A DNA stretch of 60,470 bases from Gemmatimonadota bacterium (GCA_015664885.1 DQPL01000027.1:1-60470), one strand, 5' to 3'; shown: positions 35,686-44,846, counted from the first letter of the stretch. Numbers and translations: made by a program. The notes: generated by a model not told the origin, from the sequence alone.

Positions 35686-37385
35686 GTATTCTCGGCGAGC
35701 GGTCCGTCAGTCACTTCGACCCGGGCGAACATGCCCGTCGCCATGTGATAGAGCAGATGGCAGTGGAGCGCCCAGGGCCCGGCCACCTCGTACGTGACGT
35801 GGGCCTCGACCGTCTCGAGCGGGTTCACGCTGATCGTGTGCTTTCTCGGAGCGTGTGCGCGGTCCTGCCCGTTCTGCAGCTCCATGAAGACGCCGTGCAA
35901 GTGCATCGGGTGCTCCATCATCGTCTCGTTGACGAATTGAATGCGCACGCGCTCACCCACTTGTAACCGGATCGGATCGGAGTCACTCAGCTTCTTGTCG
36001 TTGAGCGTCCAGAAATACCGTTCCATGTCACCTGTGAGGCGGAAGACCACGGTCTTGGTCGGCTCCCGGACGTCAACGTTGGGGCTCAGAGCACGGAGGT
36101 GTGCGTATTCGAGCTTGGCGTGAACCGTGCGCGAGGCAGGCCCAACCACATGTTCCGCATGGGCGACGGGATTGGTCGGCATGTTCGTGGCAGCCGTCGG
36201 CATCTCGTGGCCGGCCATGGGCATCTCGTGCCCCGCCATGGGCATCTTGCGTAGGGGCCTCGGACTCCTCGCAGGGACATGAGCCTCAGCGCCCTCGCGT
36301 TCAGAGAGGGTTCCGCGGGCGAAGCCACTGCGGTCCAACGTCTGCGCGAAGATCGTGTAGGCCTGACCCGCCTCCGGTTCCACAACTACGTCGTACGTCT
36401 CGGCCGTCGCGATCTGGAGCTCCTCGACGGCCACCGGCTCGACGTCCTGACCATCCGCCTGCACGACGGTCATGGTGAGGCCCGGGATCTTCAGATCGAA
36501 GTAGGTCATCGCCGCCGCATTGACGATGCGTAGCCGCACACGCTCGCCTGCACAGAAGAGCCCCGTCCAGTTCTGCTCCGCGGTCTGACCGTTGAGCAGG
36601 AACGTGTACGTGGCGCCCGAAACGTCCGCGAGATCGGTCGGATCCATGCGCATGCGGCCCCACATGTCCCGATCACGGATCGCGGCTCCCGCATCGTCGA
36701 ACAGATCCTTGACGAACCCCGGCAGCGTTCGCTTTCCGTAGTTGTAGTAGCCGCCGTTGCCCTTGAGGTTGCGAAGCACCTCCATCGGCTTTTCGTCCGT
36801 CCAGTCCGAGAGCACGATGACGTGCTCACGATCGAACTCGACCGGATCGTCACCGGCTGGATCGATGACGATGGGGGCGTACACGCCGCGTTGCTCCTGC
36901 CCCCCTGAGTGGCTGTGATACCAGTAGGTCCCGCTTTGCCGGACCCGGAACCGGTACGTGAAGGTCTCGCCCGGCTCGATGCCCGAGTAGCTGAAGCCTG
37001 GCACGCCGTCCATGTCGAACGGTACGAGCAGCCCGTGCCAGTGCAACGACGTCGTCTCATCGAGGTTGTTGGTGACGCGTAGGATGACGTCCTGACCCTC
37101 TTTGAGGCGCAGAAGCGGACCCGGAATCATCCCGTTGATGGCGCGGGCTTCAGCAGAATCGCCGCTGAACGACACTCCGAGGTGGCCCACGGCGAGGTCG
37201 TACTCGACGGCCTCGGCGAAGTCCTCATCCGCGGGCTCGACAAATGCCCACAGCTCCTGGCTTCGGAGGCCGACACCGGAGAGCACGCTGAAGCCGGCCG
37301 ACATCCTGAGGAACTGGCGCCGGTCGATGCTAGCGAGCCCGGTAGGGGTCGCCAGGAATCCTAGAGAGCCTGGATGGCGAGGCAT
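35682..37385 (-). CDS. copA: Multicopper oxidase CopA (periplasmic copper resistance)
   Basis: Periplasmic cuprous oxidase of 567 aa exported by Tat (DRRQFLRMSAG, about 21-31). The four copper-site motifs are intact: HWHG (His115, His117), YHSHSGG (His157, His159), HPMHLHG (His492, His495, His497) and HCHLLYHMATGM (His541, Cys542, His543, His547). Residues 381-403 hold the repeat MPMAGHE twice plus MPTA, a Met/His-rich region that probably binds Cu(I). First gene of copA-copB-copC-copD. No dyad like the one at 31477-31500 was seen in the 130 bases upstream. Confidence 0.93.
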   Translation of the reverse strand: MPRHPGSLGFLATPTGLASIDRRQFLRMSAGFSVLSGVGLRSQELWAFVEPADEDFAEAVEYDLAVGHLGVSFSGDSAEARAINGMIPGPLLRLKEGQDVILRVTNNLDETTSLHWHGLLVPFDMDGVPGFSYSGIEPGETFTYRFRVRQSGTYWYHSHSGGQEQRGVYAPIVIDPAGDDPVEFDREHVIVLSDWTDEKPMEVLRNLKGNGGYYNYGKRTLPGFVKDLFDDAGAAIRDRDMWGRMRMDPTDLADVSGATYTFLLNGQTAEQNWTGLFCAGERVRLRIVNAAAMTYFDLKIPGLTMTVVQADGQDVEPVAVEELQIATAETYDVVVEPEAGQAYTIFAQTLDRSGFARGTLSEREGAEAHVPARSPRPLRKMPMAGHEMPMAGHEMPTAATNMPTNPVAHAEHVVGPASRTVHAKLEYAHLRALSPNVDVREPTKTVVFRLTGDMERYFWTLNDKKLSDSDPIRLQVGERVRIQFVNETMMEHPMHLHGVFMELQNGQDRAHAPRKHTISVNPLETVEAHVTYEVAGPWALHCHLLYHMATGMFARVEVTDGPLAENT

Positions 37386-37520
37386 CGAGCGCCGACTCCA
37401 TGTCGTGGTTGCATGATTGGGATTGAGGTCTAAGGATGCGCTGGGGTTCGTGAAGAGACAGTGAACGCAAGATGAAGGCGCCTTTAATGAAGCCAGCCAA
37501 GAGACTTGGCCTTTCTCCGT

Positions 37521-39239
37521 CTACGGCCCGCCCCCTGTCCAACCCGGCCCCCGCACCACGCGCCCCGGCGTCGCCCCGGTATGCTCACCGTCGCGCAGTA
37601 CCTGACCGCCATTCACAAAAACATGCACGACACCGGTCGAGTATTGGTGCGGGTCCTCGAACGTTGCGTGGTCGATGATGGTGGCGGGGTCGAACACTAC
37701 CACGTCCGCGTAATAGCCCTCGGCAAGCATGCCCCGATCCGAGATGCTCAGGTTGGTGGTCGGCAGCGACGTCAGCTTGCGAATCGCCTCCTCCAGCGGG
37801 ATGACGCCTTCTTCGCGCACATACTTGCCTAGCAGCCGCGCGAAGTTGCCATAGGCGCGCGGGTGCGTGCTCCCGTCTGTGAAGGGCGGCTCGGGAGCCA
37901 TCGAGCCTGCGTCTGAATCGAAGGAAACCCACGGTAGAGCGATCTGGCGTTTCACGTTGTCTTCAGACATGAGGAAGTACACGACCTGGACGCGGCTTCC
38001 GTCCTCGACCACGAGGTCCATCGCGGTCTTCTGCGCGGACGTGCCTCGTTCTGCGGCGACGTCGGCGAGCGTGCGCCCGATGTAGCCGCGTAGGTTTGGG
38101 TTTCGGAATTCGACGAGCAGCGAACCTTCGGGAGTCGCGCCCTGCATGAGGTTCTCCCAGTCGTCTTGCTGTGCGACCATCTCAGCCGCGACGCGGGCTC
38201 GCACGCTCGGGTCGCGAAGGCGCTCAGCCCACGCGTCGTATCCGCCCTCCTGGACCCAAGGCGGCATTGCGGCGTCGAGCCCGGTGGATCCCGCGATGTA
38301 GTTGTACATGTCAGCGGTGATGCGCAGGCCCTCGGCGCGAGCGGCTTCCACCATCTCGATGACCTGATCGAGCTTGTCCCAGTTTTGCTCGCCGCCCTGT
38401 TTGAGATGGTAGATCTCGGCGGGTAGACCAGCCGCACGGGAGATGCCGATCAACTCCTCGACGGCCTCGAGCAGCCGGTTGCCCTCGCTGCGCATATGCG
38501 AGATGTACATGCCACCGTACTCGGCGGCGACCGAGGAGATTGCGACGAGCTCGTCCGTCTTGGCGTAAAACGCAGGTGCATAGATGAGTGAGGAGCCGAT
38601 GCCCATGGCGCCCTCGCGCATGGCTGTGTGCACGAGCTGCCGCATGCGTTCGAGCTCTTCTTCGTTCGGAGCACGGTCCGCGTAGCCCAGCTCGTGGATG
38701 CGTGTGGTGGTCGCGCCCAGAAACGAGGCCACGTTGGTCGAGATGCCCTTTGTCTCGAGGAACTCGAGGTAGTCGCTCAGTGTGGTCCAGGGCACTTCAA
38801 CCGCCCCCCCTAGCAGCTCCGCGGCTCGCTGCTCGGAGCCGACGTAGTCCACGAACGTCTCCAACCATTCTTCCTTCATGGCGACGTTCATCGGCCCCAG
38901 CGAGTTGCCCTCTCCGAAAACTTCGAGCGTGACGCCCTGGCGAAGATCGCCCTGTGAGCGCCCGTCGACGATGAGGGACTCGGTTGCCCAAGAGAGCATG
39001 TTCACGAAGCCGGGCGAAACCGCGAGGCCGGTCGCATCAACCACGCTCTCCGCCGTGGCGGCGGAGAGGTCTCCGACCGCAACCACACGATCTCCATTGA
39101 TCGCGACGTCTCCCACGAAGGGCGCCGCGCCGGAGCCGTCGTATACGGTTCCCCCGCTGATGAGCACGTCGTAGTTGGCTGCGTCGGCGCACGCCGCTGC
39201 CGCAATCAGAGTGGCGATGGATAGCATCCGTCTGATCAT
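37521..39239 (-). CDS. D-aminoacylase-like amidohydrolase (N-acyl-D-amino-acid deacylase family)
   Basis: Exported 572-aa amidohydrolase starting at ATG 39239 (GGAG upstream), with a leader ending ACADA. Family features are YDVLISGGTVYDGSGAAPFVGDVAINGDRVVAVGDL, YISHMRSEG, AEIYHLKQGG, and SFDSDAGSMAPE near the C-terminal metal/catalytic Asp. The usual PGFIDxHxH motif reads PGFVNMLSWA, so the HxH ligand pair is missing. This is a consistent subgroup trait in related annotated D-aminoacylases as far as I know, and implies a single-metal site or another activity. The ending PGWTGGGP is Gly/Pro-rich. Confidence 0.82.
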   Translation of the reverse strand: MIRRMLSIATLIAAAACADAANYDVLISGGTVYDGSGAAPFVGDVAINGDRVVAVGDLSAATAESVVDATGLAVSPGFVNMLSWATESLIVDGRSQGDLRQGVTLEVFGEGNSLGPMNVAMKEEWLETFVDYVGSEQRAAELLGGAVEVPWTTLSDYLEFLETKGISTNVASFLGATTTRIHELGYADRAPNEEELERMRQLVHTAMREGAMGIGSSLIYAPAFYAKTDELVAISSVAAEYGGMYISHMRSEGNRLLEAVEELIGISRAAGLPAEIYHLKQGGEQNWDKLDQVIEMVEAARAEGLRITADMYNYIAGSTGLDAAMPPWVQEGGYDAWAERLRDPSVRARVAAEMVAQQDDWENLMQGATPEGSLLVEFRNPNLRGYIGRTLADVAAERGTSAQKTAMDLVVEDGSRVQVVYFLMSEDNVKRQIALPWVSFDSDAGSMAPEPPFTDGSTHPRAYGNFARLLGKYVREEGVIPLEEAIRKLTSLPTTNLSISDRGMLAEGYYADVVVFDPATIIDHATFEDPHQYSTGVVHVFVNGGQVLRDGEHTGATPGRVVRGPGWTGGGP

Positions 39240-39317
39240 GCGCTTCTCCCTCAGGGTCATTTGGCGATAGGTTGGCTCGAATGACGCGTTTTGGCCACTG
39301 GGAGAACGACGACGCTC

Positions 39318-39569
39318 ATGAAATCGATACTATCGACCTCGTTCATATTGTTGGCACTGGCGGTGCTGACCCACCCGGCGTTCGCTCAGACCGTGTTCCC
39401 GACAGGCACCACGATCTACGATCCCGCCGAGGCCCACAGCAGCTACATCCTGATATCAGACCACTCCGCGGTGGGCAACCATCCGAGCGCGAACGTGCGG
39501 GCACAAGGCGGGCGTGGAGATCAACGACTGACCACCTCACCATTTCGGAGAAGACCATGCACCAAGTGA
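39318..39569 (+). pseudogene. N-terminal fragment of an arylsulfotransferase-like exported protein
   Basis: ATG at 39318 begins a good signal peptide (MKSILSTSFILLALAVLTHPAFAQ) followed by TVFPTGTTIYDPAEAHSSYILISDHSAVGNHPSANV, which resembles the start of secreted arylsulfotransferase (ASST)-type propellers, whose first blade follows FPTGTTIYDP. The reading then turns into an Arg-rich tail and stops at 39569, overlapping the DinB gene. The remaining some 400 residues are missing. Likely a truncated remnant. Confidence 0.5.
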
Positions 39570-40153
39570 CCCGTTCGATGACTTTCCTGTCCGTTCTCGC
39601 CGTGGCGGGCTCGCTTTGGGCGCCTCTCGCTGAACCACTAGCGGCGCAGTCGACGCCCGACGGCTTCAAGGCGGAGATCCAGATGCAGTTCGAAGGGTCG
39701 GCTAGGAAGGCCGTCATGCTCGCCGAGGTGATGCCGGCCGAGAAGTATGGCTGGAGCCCAGGGGAGGGTGTGGCGTCCATCGCGAGGGTTTACATGCACA
39801 TTGCCCGCTACAACTACATGTACCTGGAGCAAAGCATGGGCATCACGTCCCCGATGGGTGCGGATGCGTACAGCAGTTGGGAGGACGATGTGACCGCCCG
39901 CTTCCAGTCGAAGACAGCGTCCGCCGAGGACAAGGAGTGGATCGTCGGGGTCCTCAGCGCGTCGATGGACCACGTGCGCGACCACCTCGAGCCGATGTCT
40001 GATTCGGACCTCGCGGCGTCTACGCGGCAATACGGTCGGCAGGTGCAGAAGTGGTCGGTCATGCTGCAGCTCGTCGCCCACATGAACGAGCACCTGGGAC
40101 AGTCCATCGCGTACGCGCGCATGAACGACGTCGTGCCTCCGTGGTCGAGGTAG
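39557..40153 (+). CDS. Exported DinB-family protein
   Basis: A 198-aa protein with signal peptide (ending LAAQ) and the four-helix DinB/YfiT fold. Metal-site histidines appear in VYMHIARYNYMY and LQLVAHMNEHLGQSIAYAR, matching the three-His arrangement of this superfamily of putative metalloenzymes (thiol transferases among them). GGAG lies six bases before the ATG at 39557. Export is uncommon for DinB proteins. The gene end overlaps the likely GTG start of the aldolase gene. Confidence 0.83.
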   Translation: MHQVTRSMTFLSVLAVAGSLWAPLAEPLAAQSTPDGFKAEIQMQFEGSARKAVMLAEVMPAEKYGWSPGEGVASIARVYMHIARYNYMYLEQSMGITSPMGADAYSSWEDDVTARFQSKTASAEDKEWIVGVLSASMDHVRDHLEPMSDSDLAASTRQYGRQVQKWSVMLQLVAHMNEHLGQSIAYARMNDVVPPWSR

Positions 40154-41082
40154 GGGTTCGGCGAGCGGCGGGGCCACCGGTCGTCGCCGGACGTGACGGG
40201 CGGCTCCTCGCGCTGACGCTGCTTTGGCTATTCGCACTGAGTGGTTGTGTTGGAGAGGCCTCAGAAGCCGCGGCTGGTGATGCCGCTCCGACGGCCAGCG
40301 CTACCTCCCCCGCACAATCGGTTGCGATCCGCCTTTGGGCGGAAGGCCAGCCGGCGTTCGGAATTTTCGTACCCAGCGAGCGGCCGCGCGGCGAGCGAGG
40401 GCCGGGCGGTGAACGGCTGCCTGCGCTTTACACTGCCGACGGCGGCACCGAGCTCGGCCGGAACGACCTGTTGGACTACCTCTTCCTGAACCTCGAAGGC
40501 TCGTATGACGCGGAGGCCATCTCCGCCATTTCTAGCGGGCTGGGCAGGGAAGGGACCCCTGAGAGAAAGACCCTGCTCGTGCGCATTCCCCCGATCTCGA
40601 CGGACGGCCCAGAGGCGGCCCGGGCGCGCGTCGTCGAGGCGCTCAAGCGCGGCGCCGACGGGGTTGTATTGCCGCACGTGCGCAGTGCCGAAGAGGCGGC
40701 CCTGGCGGTGAGTTTCTTCACGGACGCTGGAGCCAATGTATGGTCGCCCGCGAACCCGACAGGGACCACGATCGCGATGATCATGATCGAGGATCCGGGC
40801 GCGTTGGCCGAAGCTCGGGCGATCGCGGACACACCGGGCTACAGCGTTCTGGCTTGTGGGATCGGCAGTCTGACCGGGGCCCTGGGCGGTGACCGCGAGG
40901 CGGGTGAGGCCGGAAACCAGGAAGTACTGGTGCACACCAAGCGAGTCGGTGTCCCCGACATCATCACGGCAAACCGCGACGATGTGGCTCGCCGCATCGA
41001 TGAGGGGTTCCTAGGACTGCTCATGCGCGGTTCGGAAGCCGACGACGCGATCAGGCTCGGGCGGGCGGCTGCCGGGCGCTAG
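40141..41082 (+). CDS. Exported HpcH/HpaI aldolase/citrate-lyase family protein
   Basis: A 313-aa protein. The N-terminus has a lipoprotein-like signal (LLALTLLWLFALSGC, Cys36 from GTG 40141). The rest resembles HpcH/HpaI-type TIM-barrel lyases: DYLFLNLEGSYDAEAI at the first strand, VRIPPISTDG with the family Arg, GADGVVLPHVRSAEEA, MIMIEDPGALAEARAIA with the metal-binding Glu, and the late GVPDIITANRDDVARRIDEGF. Family members cleave 2-oxo acids in the cytosol; an envelope location would be new. The GTG start overlaps DinB by 13 bases and is uncertain. Confidence 0.72.
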   Translation: MVEVGVRRAAGPPVVAGRDGRLLALTLLWLFALSGCVGEASEAAAGDAAPTASATSPAQSVAIRLWAEGQPAFGIFVPSERPRGERGPGGERLPALYTADGGTELGRNDLLDYLFLNLEGSYDAEAISAISSGLGREGTPERKTLLVRIPPISTDGPEAARARVVEALKRGADGVVLPHVRSAEEAALAVSFFTDAGANVWSPANPTGTTIAMIMIEDPGALAEARAIADTPGYSVLACGIGSLTGALGGDREAGEAGNQEVLVHTKRVGVPDIITANRDDVARRIDEGFLGLLMRGSEADDAIRLGRAAAGR

Positions 41083-41133
41083 CCGCGCGGCAGAAGCCCT
41101 CGGCCGAGCTATTGCAGAAGCCCGAAGAGCCGC

Positions 41134-42372
41134 TTAGCTGGCTGCCGCGGCCACCCCGATCCGCAGTGCTTCCACGATCCGGGGAACCTGCGCTTCCGGC
41201 GTGGCGCACAGCGCGACCCTGACTGCACCCTCCATGGGCACGACGTAGACGCCTTCGGCTCGCATGGCCTCAGCGGTCTCTTCGCCGTCGGGGGTGAAGA
41301 CCGCGACGAAGAAGCCGCCTTCATAGCGCGGAAGGTCCAGCCCGGCTGCGGCGGCTCCTTCGTTGAAGACCGCCACGCGTCCTCGCAGCATCTCGATCAA
41401 GCCATCGCGTTCGGAGTCCGCACGCCCCTTCAGGTCCGGGTCTGTGAGCAGCTCAGCGATGGCCAGTTGACCGAGGTGGTTGCAGTTGGACCAGGTTGCG
41501 CGACACGAGTACGAGAGCGCGTTCGTGAGGCGCACACGCTCATCCGCGTCCCGGTGCATCGCGATGAGTGCTCCGATTCGCGCGCCATATTGCGCGAAGG
41601 TTTTGGAGGCGGTCCACGCCACCAGCACGGTGCCCGACTCGAGCATGGTCTCGATGGCGTGCAACCAGTGGTCGGACTCTGGATCCTGGAAGCGTAGGTA
41701 TGCACAGTCGAGTACGGTAGCGACGGGCGCTCGTTCGCCCGCCATGCGAATGACTTCCGCGACACCGACCCACTCCGACTCATCCAACGAATACCCCGTC
41801 GGGTTGTGGCACGGGAAGTTGAGCAACAGCAGCGCTCGCCCCTGCTGATCGATGTGGCGGTCGATACCGATGGCCATCGCGTCGAGATCGAGGCGCCCAT
41901 CTTCCCCGAACATGTGGAAGGTGTCGACTCCTCGCCCCGAGTGCCCCGTGATCACGCCGTAGGGGCCCCAGTAATAGCTGGAGGTCAGCGCGCTCTGTCC
42001 GGGTTCCAGGAAGTTGACGACCGCGTGGTGGATCGCACCCGTCCCGCCGGGAGTAGCCGCCGAAATGGATTGCGCGGCGAGCGGACCGTCGTCGAAGAGA
42101 TCCGAGATGGTCGCCGACAAGAACCCAGCTGCCCCCGCGATCGGGGAGTACGCGGCTGCGCGCTCCAACGGAACCCGCTGGAGCGCCTCGGACACGCTGG
42201 GCATGACCGCCAGTTTGCCTGCGTCGTTCATCAGCACGCCCAGCGTCGCATTCAGGATGGACTCGCCAGCGGCGCTACGGCTCGCGGCTTCCGCATTGAG
42301 TGAGAAGATGGGGTCGTTTCCCGACCTGTTCTGCGAGCCCTGTATGAGCGCGCTTGCGATGGAATCTGTCAC
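41134..42372 (-). CDS. PLP-dependent aromatic/aspartate-type aminotransferase
   Basis: Fold-type I aminotransferase of 412 aa. PLP contacts are visible: Asn190 in FPCHNPTGYS, Asp222 and Tyr225 in LDCAYLRF, and Schiff-base Lys257 in TASKTFAQYGARIG. A C-terminal Arg for the substrate carboxylate lies in VRVALC. This is the class I aspartate/tyrosine aminotransferase pattern; the amino donor is not known. GTG at 42372 has GGGAG upstream and overlaps the TGA of the MBL gene (GTGA). It converges with the aldolase gene. Confidence 0.88.
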   Translation of the reverse strand: MTDSIASALIQGSQNRSGNDPIFSLNAEAASRSAAGESILNATLGVLMNDAGKLAVMPSVSEALQRVPLERAAAYSPIAGAAGFLSATISDLFDDGPLAAQSISAATPGGTGAIHHAVVNFLEPGQSALTSSYYWGPYGVITGHSGRGVDTFHMFGEDGRLDLDAMAIGIDRHIDQQGRALLLLNFPCHNPTGYSLDESEWVGVAEVIRMAGERAPVATVLDCAYLRFQDPESDHWLHAIETMLESGTVLVAWTASKTFAQYGARIGALIAMHRDADERVRLTNALSYSCRATWSNCNHLGQLAIAELLTDPDLKGRADSERDGLIEMLRGRVAVFNEGAAAAGLDLPRYEGGFFVAVFTPDGEETAEAMRAEGVYVVPMEGAVRVALCATPEAQVPRIVEALRIGVAAAAS

Positions 42373-43331
42373 CCGGACTCCCTTGGTAGTTCTCCGTTCA
42401 GCTCCGCGTACACTTGCTGCAACGCACGCGCCTTCTGGCTGGAACTCAGTGACCATGTCTCGAGGTCTCCAACGTCCGCTTGTGCCTGCGCATCCTCCAG
42501 GCTCAACCCCTGACTGTGCAGTCGCGTGGCCTCCGCGATGACGGTTATCAGCGCTTGCCGATAGGTCTCGAGTTCCTCCTCGAGCACCTCGGGCGAATCG
42601 ACGAAACCGTGGCCGGGCACGTAGATGTCCACGTCCATGGCCTGTGCACGCTCGATCATCGCTACCCATTCCGACGGGAACGCCGTACGCATGGCCGGGA
42701 AGACCCGGTGCAGGTACGCCTCGCTCATGAAGAGGATCTTCTCGGCGGGAAGATAGACGGAGAGGTCGCCTCCGGTGTGCGCCCGGCCGAGGAAGAGCAC
42801 CTCAATCTCCGTGTCACCTAGCATAATGGTCGTCGCATCGCGCACGACCTCTGTGGCGAGCACGGCCGGGGGGGCGTCTTCGCGACGGCTCGGGTTGTTC
42901 GCACTAGAAGCCAGCGCGGTGGCAGACGTTGCGTGCGCTAGAAAGACGGCGGCGCTGGGGAAAGCGGAGTTGCCAGCCGTGTGATCGCCGTGGTCCGAGC
43001 AGATCACCACATGCGTGATCGGTTGGTCGGTGATTTCGGCAATGTGGTCGATCATTCGCTGCGTCTCTTCGACACTCCCCTGACCGTCCGCCACCAGAAC
43101 ACCCTCGCCGGTAACCACGAACATGCTCACAGTCGTGAAGCGCTCGTCACCGGCGGAGCGGAGCTGCTCGTACGAGTACACGTTGGCAGCGAGCTCTCGG
43201 ATGCGAGGGAAGTCCTTGTCCGTATAGCCTCGAGCGTCCGGGTCGGCGGTGCGAACGAGCGGGGCCGGCTGCGAGCAACCGCCAATGATGAGGGCCAACG
43301 CGAGTCCCGTAGCCCATCGTTGCTTCGCCAT
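42369..43331 (-). CDS. MBL-fold hydrolase, lipoprotein, with altered first metal ligand
   Basis: A 320-aa lipoprotein (lipobox IIGGC, Cys19) with the metallo-beta-lactamase fold. The core motif reads Ser112-Asp113-His114-Gly115-Asp116-His117 where HxHxDH is usual, so the first zinc ligand is Ser. The later ligands are present: RAHTGGD and VPGHGF. A C-terminal helical tail (EELETYRQALITVIAEATRLH) is added. Substrate unknown. The gene is coupled to the aminotransferase by GTGA. The ATG at 43331 is chosen because it starts the signal peptide. Confidence 0.83.
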   Translation of the reverse strand: MAKQRWATGLALALIIGGCSQPAPLVRTADPDARGYTDKDFPRIRELAANVYSYEQLRSAGDERFTTVSMFVVTGEGVLVADGQGSVEETQRMIDHIAEITDQPITHVVICSDHGDHTAGNSAFPSAAVFLAHATSATALASSANNPSRREDAPPAVLATEVVRDATTIMLGDTEIEVLFLGRAHTGGDLSVYLPAEKILFMSEAYLHRVFPAMRTAFPSEWVAMIERAQAMDVDIYVPGHGFVDSPEVLEEELETYRQALITVIAEATRLHSQGLSLEDAQAQADVGDLETWSLSSSQKARALQQVYAELNGELPRESG

Positions 43332-43373
43332 AGATGATTTTCCCGCTGTAGAGTGCAGCCACCGCGCAAGAAA

Positions 43374-43402
43374 CAGCCGGGGGATCCGAGATCCCCCGGC
43401 TG
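43374..43402 (-). terminator. Hairpin terminator after the copper monooxygenase gene
   Basis: A perfect 13-bp stem, CAGCCGGGGGATC and GATCCCCCGGCTG, with loop CGA. Read on the minus strand it is followed by TTTCTTG. It lies 37 bases past the stop of the monooxygenase gene and before the MBL lipoprotein start, so it ends that transcript. Confidence 0.75.
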
Positions 43403-43439
43403 TGCTCACGTCCAGGAAGGACGAGCCTAGTGCCAAGCC

Positions 43440-44846
43440 CTACCGGTTCGCAGGAGCCGGCGGCCCGTCCTCATCGTTCGCCGGATCGGCGGTCTTCCCT
43501 TCGCGTTTGGCGACTTCGCTCTTGTATTCTTCCTGGGTCAGGTAGGTGACGTCGACCCAAGCGTGGGCCATCTCGTCGACCGTCCTATCACCCCATCCGA
43601 CCCACTGCGTGTGATCGGGGTTGTTCGCGTTTTCAGCGGTGTTGTCGTGCCAAGCCGTGATCACGAGCGTCGTACCTGCCGGCAACAGCGGAGCCGCGTC
43701 GTCCGCGAAGATGTAGTTGACGTGCCACTGCCACTGGAAGTTGTTGACCTGGCTCAGGATCCTCTTGCGGCCGTCGGGATAGATCGCCTCCATCGACATC
43801 GCTTTGCCGCGCATGTGCATGTGCGGCTGGAAGTTCTCCAAGCGCGCAGGCCACTTCAGTACGTGGAAGTCCTGAGTCACCGCGACCTCGCCCGGCGGAA
43901 TGTCGAGATCCGAACGGCCGCGCGCGTCGAACATGTTCAGACGCGTGCGGTTCCGGGGTGTCTCGCCGACGGGGTAGAGCCAGACACCGAGCTCCACTTG
44001 GCCGGCCTCCACCTTCTCACCGATGGCGTGCAGGTGCATTTCCCAGAGAATCCTCGCGCCGGGCATCATCAGCTTTCCCGCGCCCTCGGGGAAGATCTCG
44101 CCGCGCTTGCCGACCGCCCATTCCATGAAGAGTCCAGGGCCTCCCATGGCTCCGCGATCGGTCACCTCCGCGGATCCCGCGCTCCGCTCGCCCTGCTCCT
44201 CATCCTGCAGGAGGAACGCGAGCGCGTGGTGAATGATTCTGCGACTCCCCAGACCCACCGGCCGGATCTCGATCGCCTTGACCCAGCGCTCCTCGGTGAT
44301 CCCAGTCTCCGTGATGGGCCGATACCACTTGTCCTGCGTCACGGCGTCGAGGTCATATGCTTCGGAAACGAAGACCATATCCGGCTCCCCGAAGTCGGGC
44401 GCGAACTGCCAGTCGTTCGGGTCGGGAAATTCCATTGGCGGGGGCATATCAGCCTCGTCCCCGAACGGTGAGCCGTTGTCGACCCACTGAACGATCGTCT
44501 CGATCTCGGCGTCCGTGAGGCCGCGGTCGTTCTTGAAGTCCTGGATACCGACGCTGCGGTCGATGTGCCATGGCGGCATCGAGCGCTCCGCGACCTTCGA
44601 ACGAATCCGCCGCGCGTACCGGTGGGCGTCGTCGTAGGTCATCAGCGAAATGGGCGCGATGGATCCTGGTTGGTGACAGACCTGGCAGTTCTGCTGCAGA
44701 ATCGGCGCGACATCGCGCGCGTAGGTCACGTCGTCCTCGAGGCTCTCCTGGGCCACGACATCTCCGCCGCCAATGGCAAAAGTGATCGCAAGCGTCAGAA
44801 CACCGGTGCCCGCCTTCAGCAACATCGAACTCGCCGTCTCTCGCAT
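43440..44846 (-). CDS. Cytochrome c fused to a type II copper (PHM-like) monooxygenase
   Basis: A 468-aa exported protein. Residues 35-130 are a cytochrome c domain with CQVCH (54-58) and probable axial Met90 in MPPWH. Residues 150-440 match the two copper domains of ascorbate-dependent monooxygenases: CuH ligands His206-His207 (IIHHAL) and His273 (MHLHAIG), CuM ligands His342 and His344 (HMHMRGK), and Met426 (VDEMAH), the same order as in peptidylglycine alpha-hydroxylating monooxygenase. The fused heme could feed electrons in place of ascorbate. AAGGAG precedes the ATG. It follows the small exported protein gene by 37 bases in the same operon. The substrate is unknown. Confidence 0.87.
   Translation of the reverse strand: MRETASSMLLKAGTGVLTLAITFAIGGGDVVAQESLEDDVTYARDVAPILQQNCQVCHQPGSIAPISLMTYDDAHRYARRIRSKVAERSMPPWHIDRSVGIQDFKNDRGLTDAEIETIVQWVDNGSPFGDEADMPPPMEFPDPNDWQFAPDFGEPDMVFVSEAYDLDAVTQDKWYRPITETGITEERWVKAIEIRPVGLGSRRIIHHALAFLLQDEEQGERSAGSAEVTDRGAMGGPGLFMEWAVGKRGEIFPEGAGKLMMPGARILWEMHLHAIGEKVEAGQVELGVWLYPVGETPRNRTRLNMFDARGRSDLDIPPGEVAVTQDFHVLKWPARLENFQPHMHMRGKAMSMEAIYPDGRKRILSQVNNFQWQWHVNYIFADDAAPLLPAGTTLVITAWHDNTAENANNPDHTQWVGWGDRTVDEMAHAWVDVTYLTQEEYKSEVAKREGKTADPANDEDGPPAPANR

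Noticed and set aside
36190-36250. Short repeated DNA units in copA considered as a CRISPR-like or regulatory repeat
   Set aside because: They encode the Met/His-rich MPMAGHE repeat in frame and are part of the protein.
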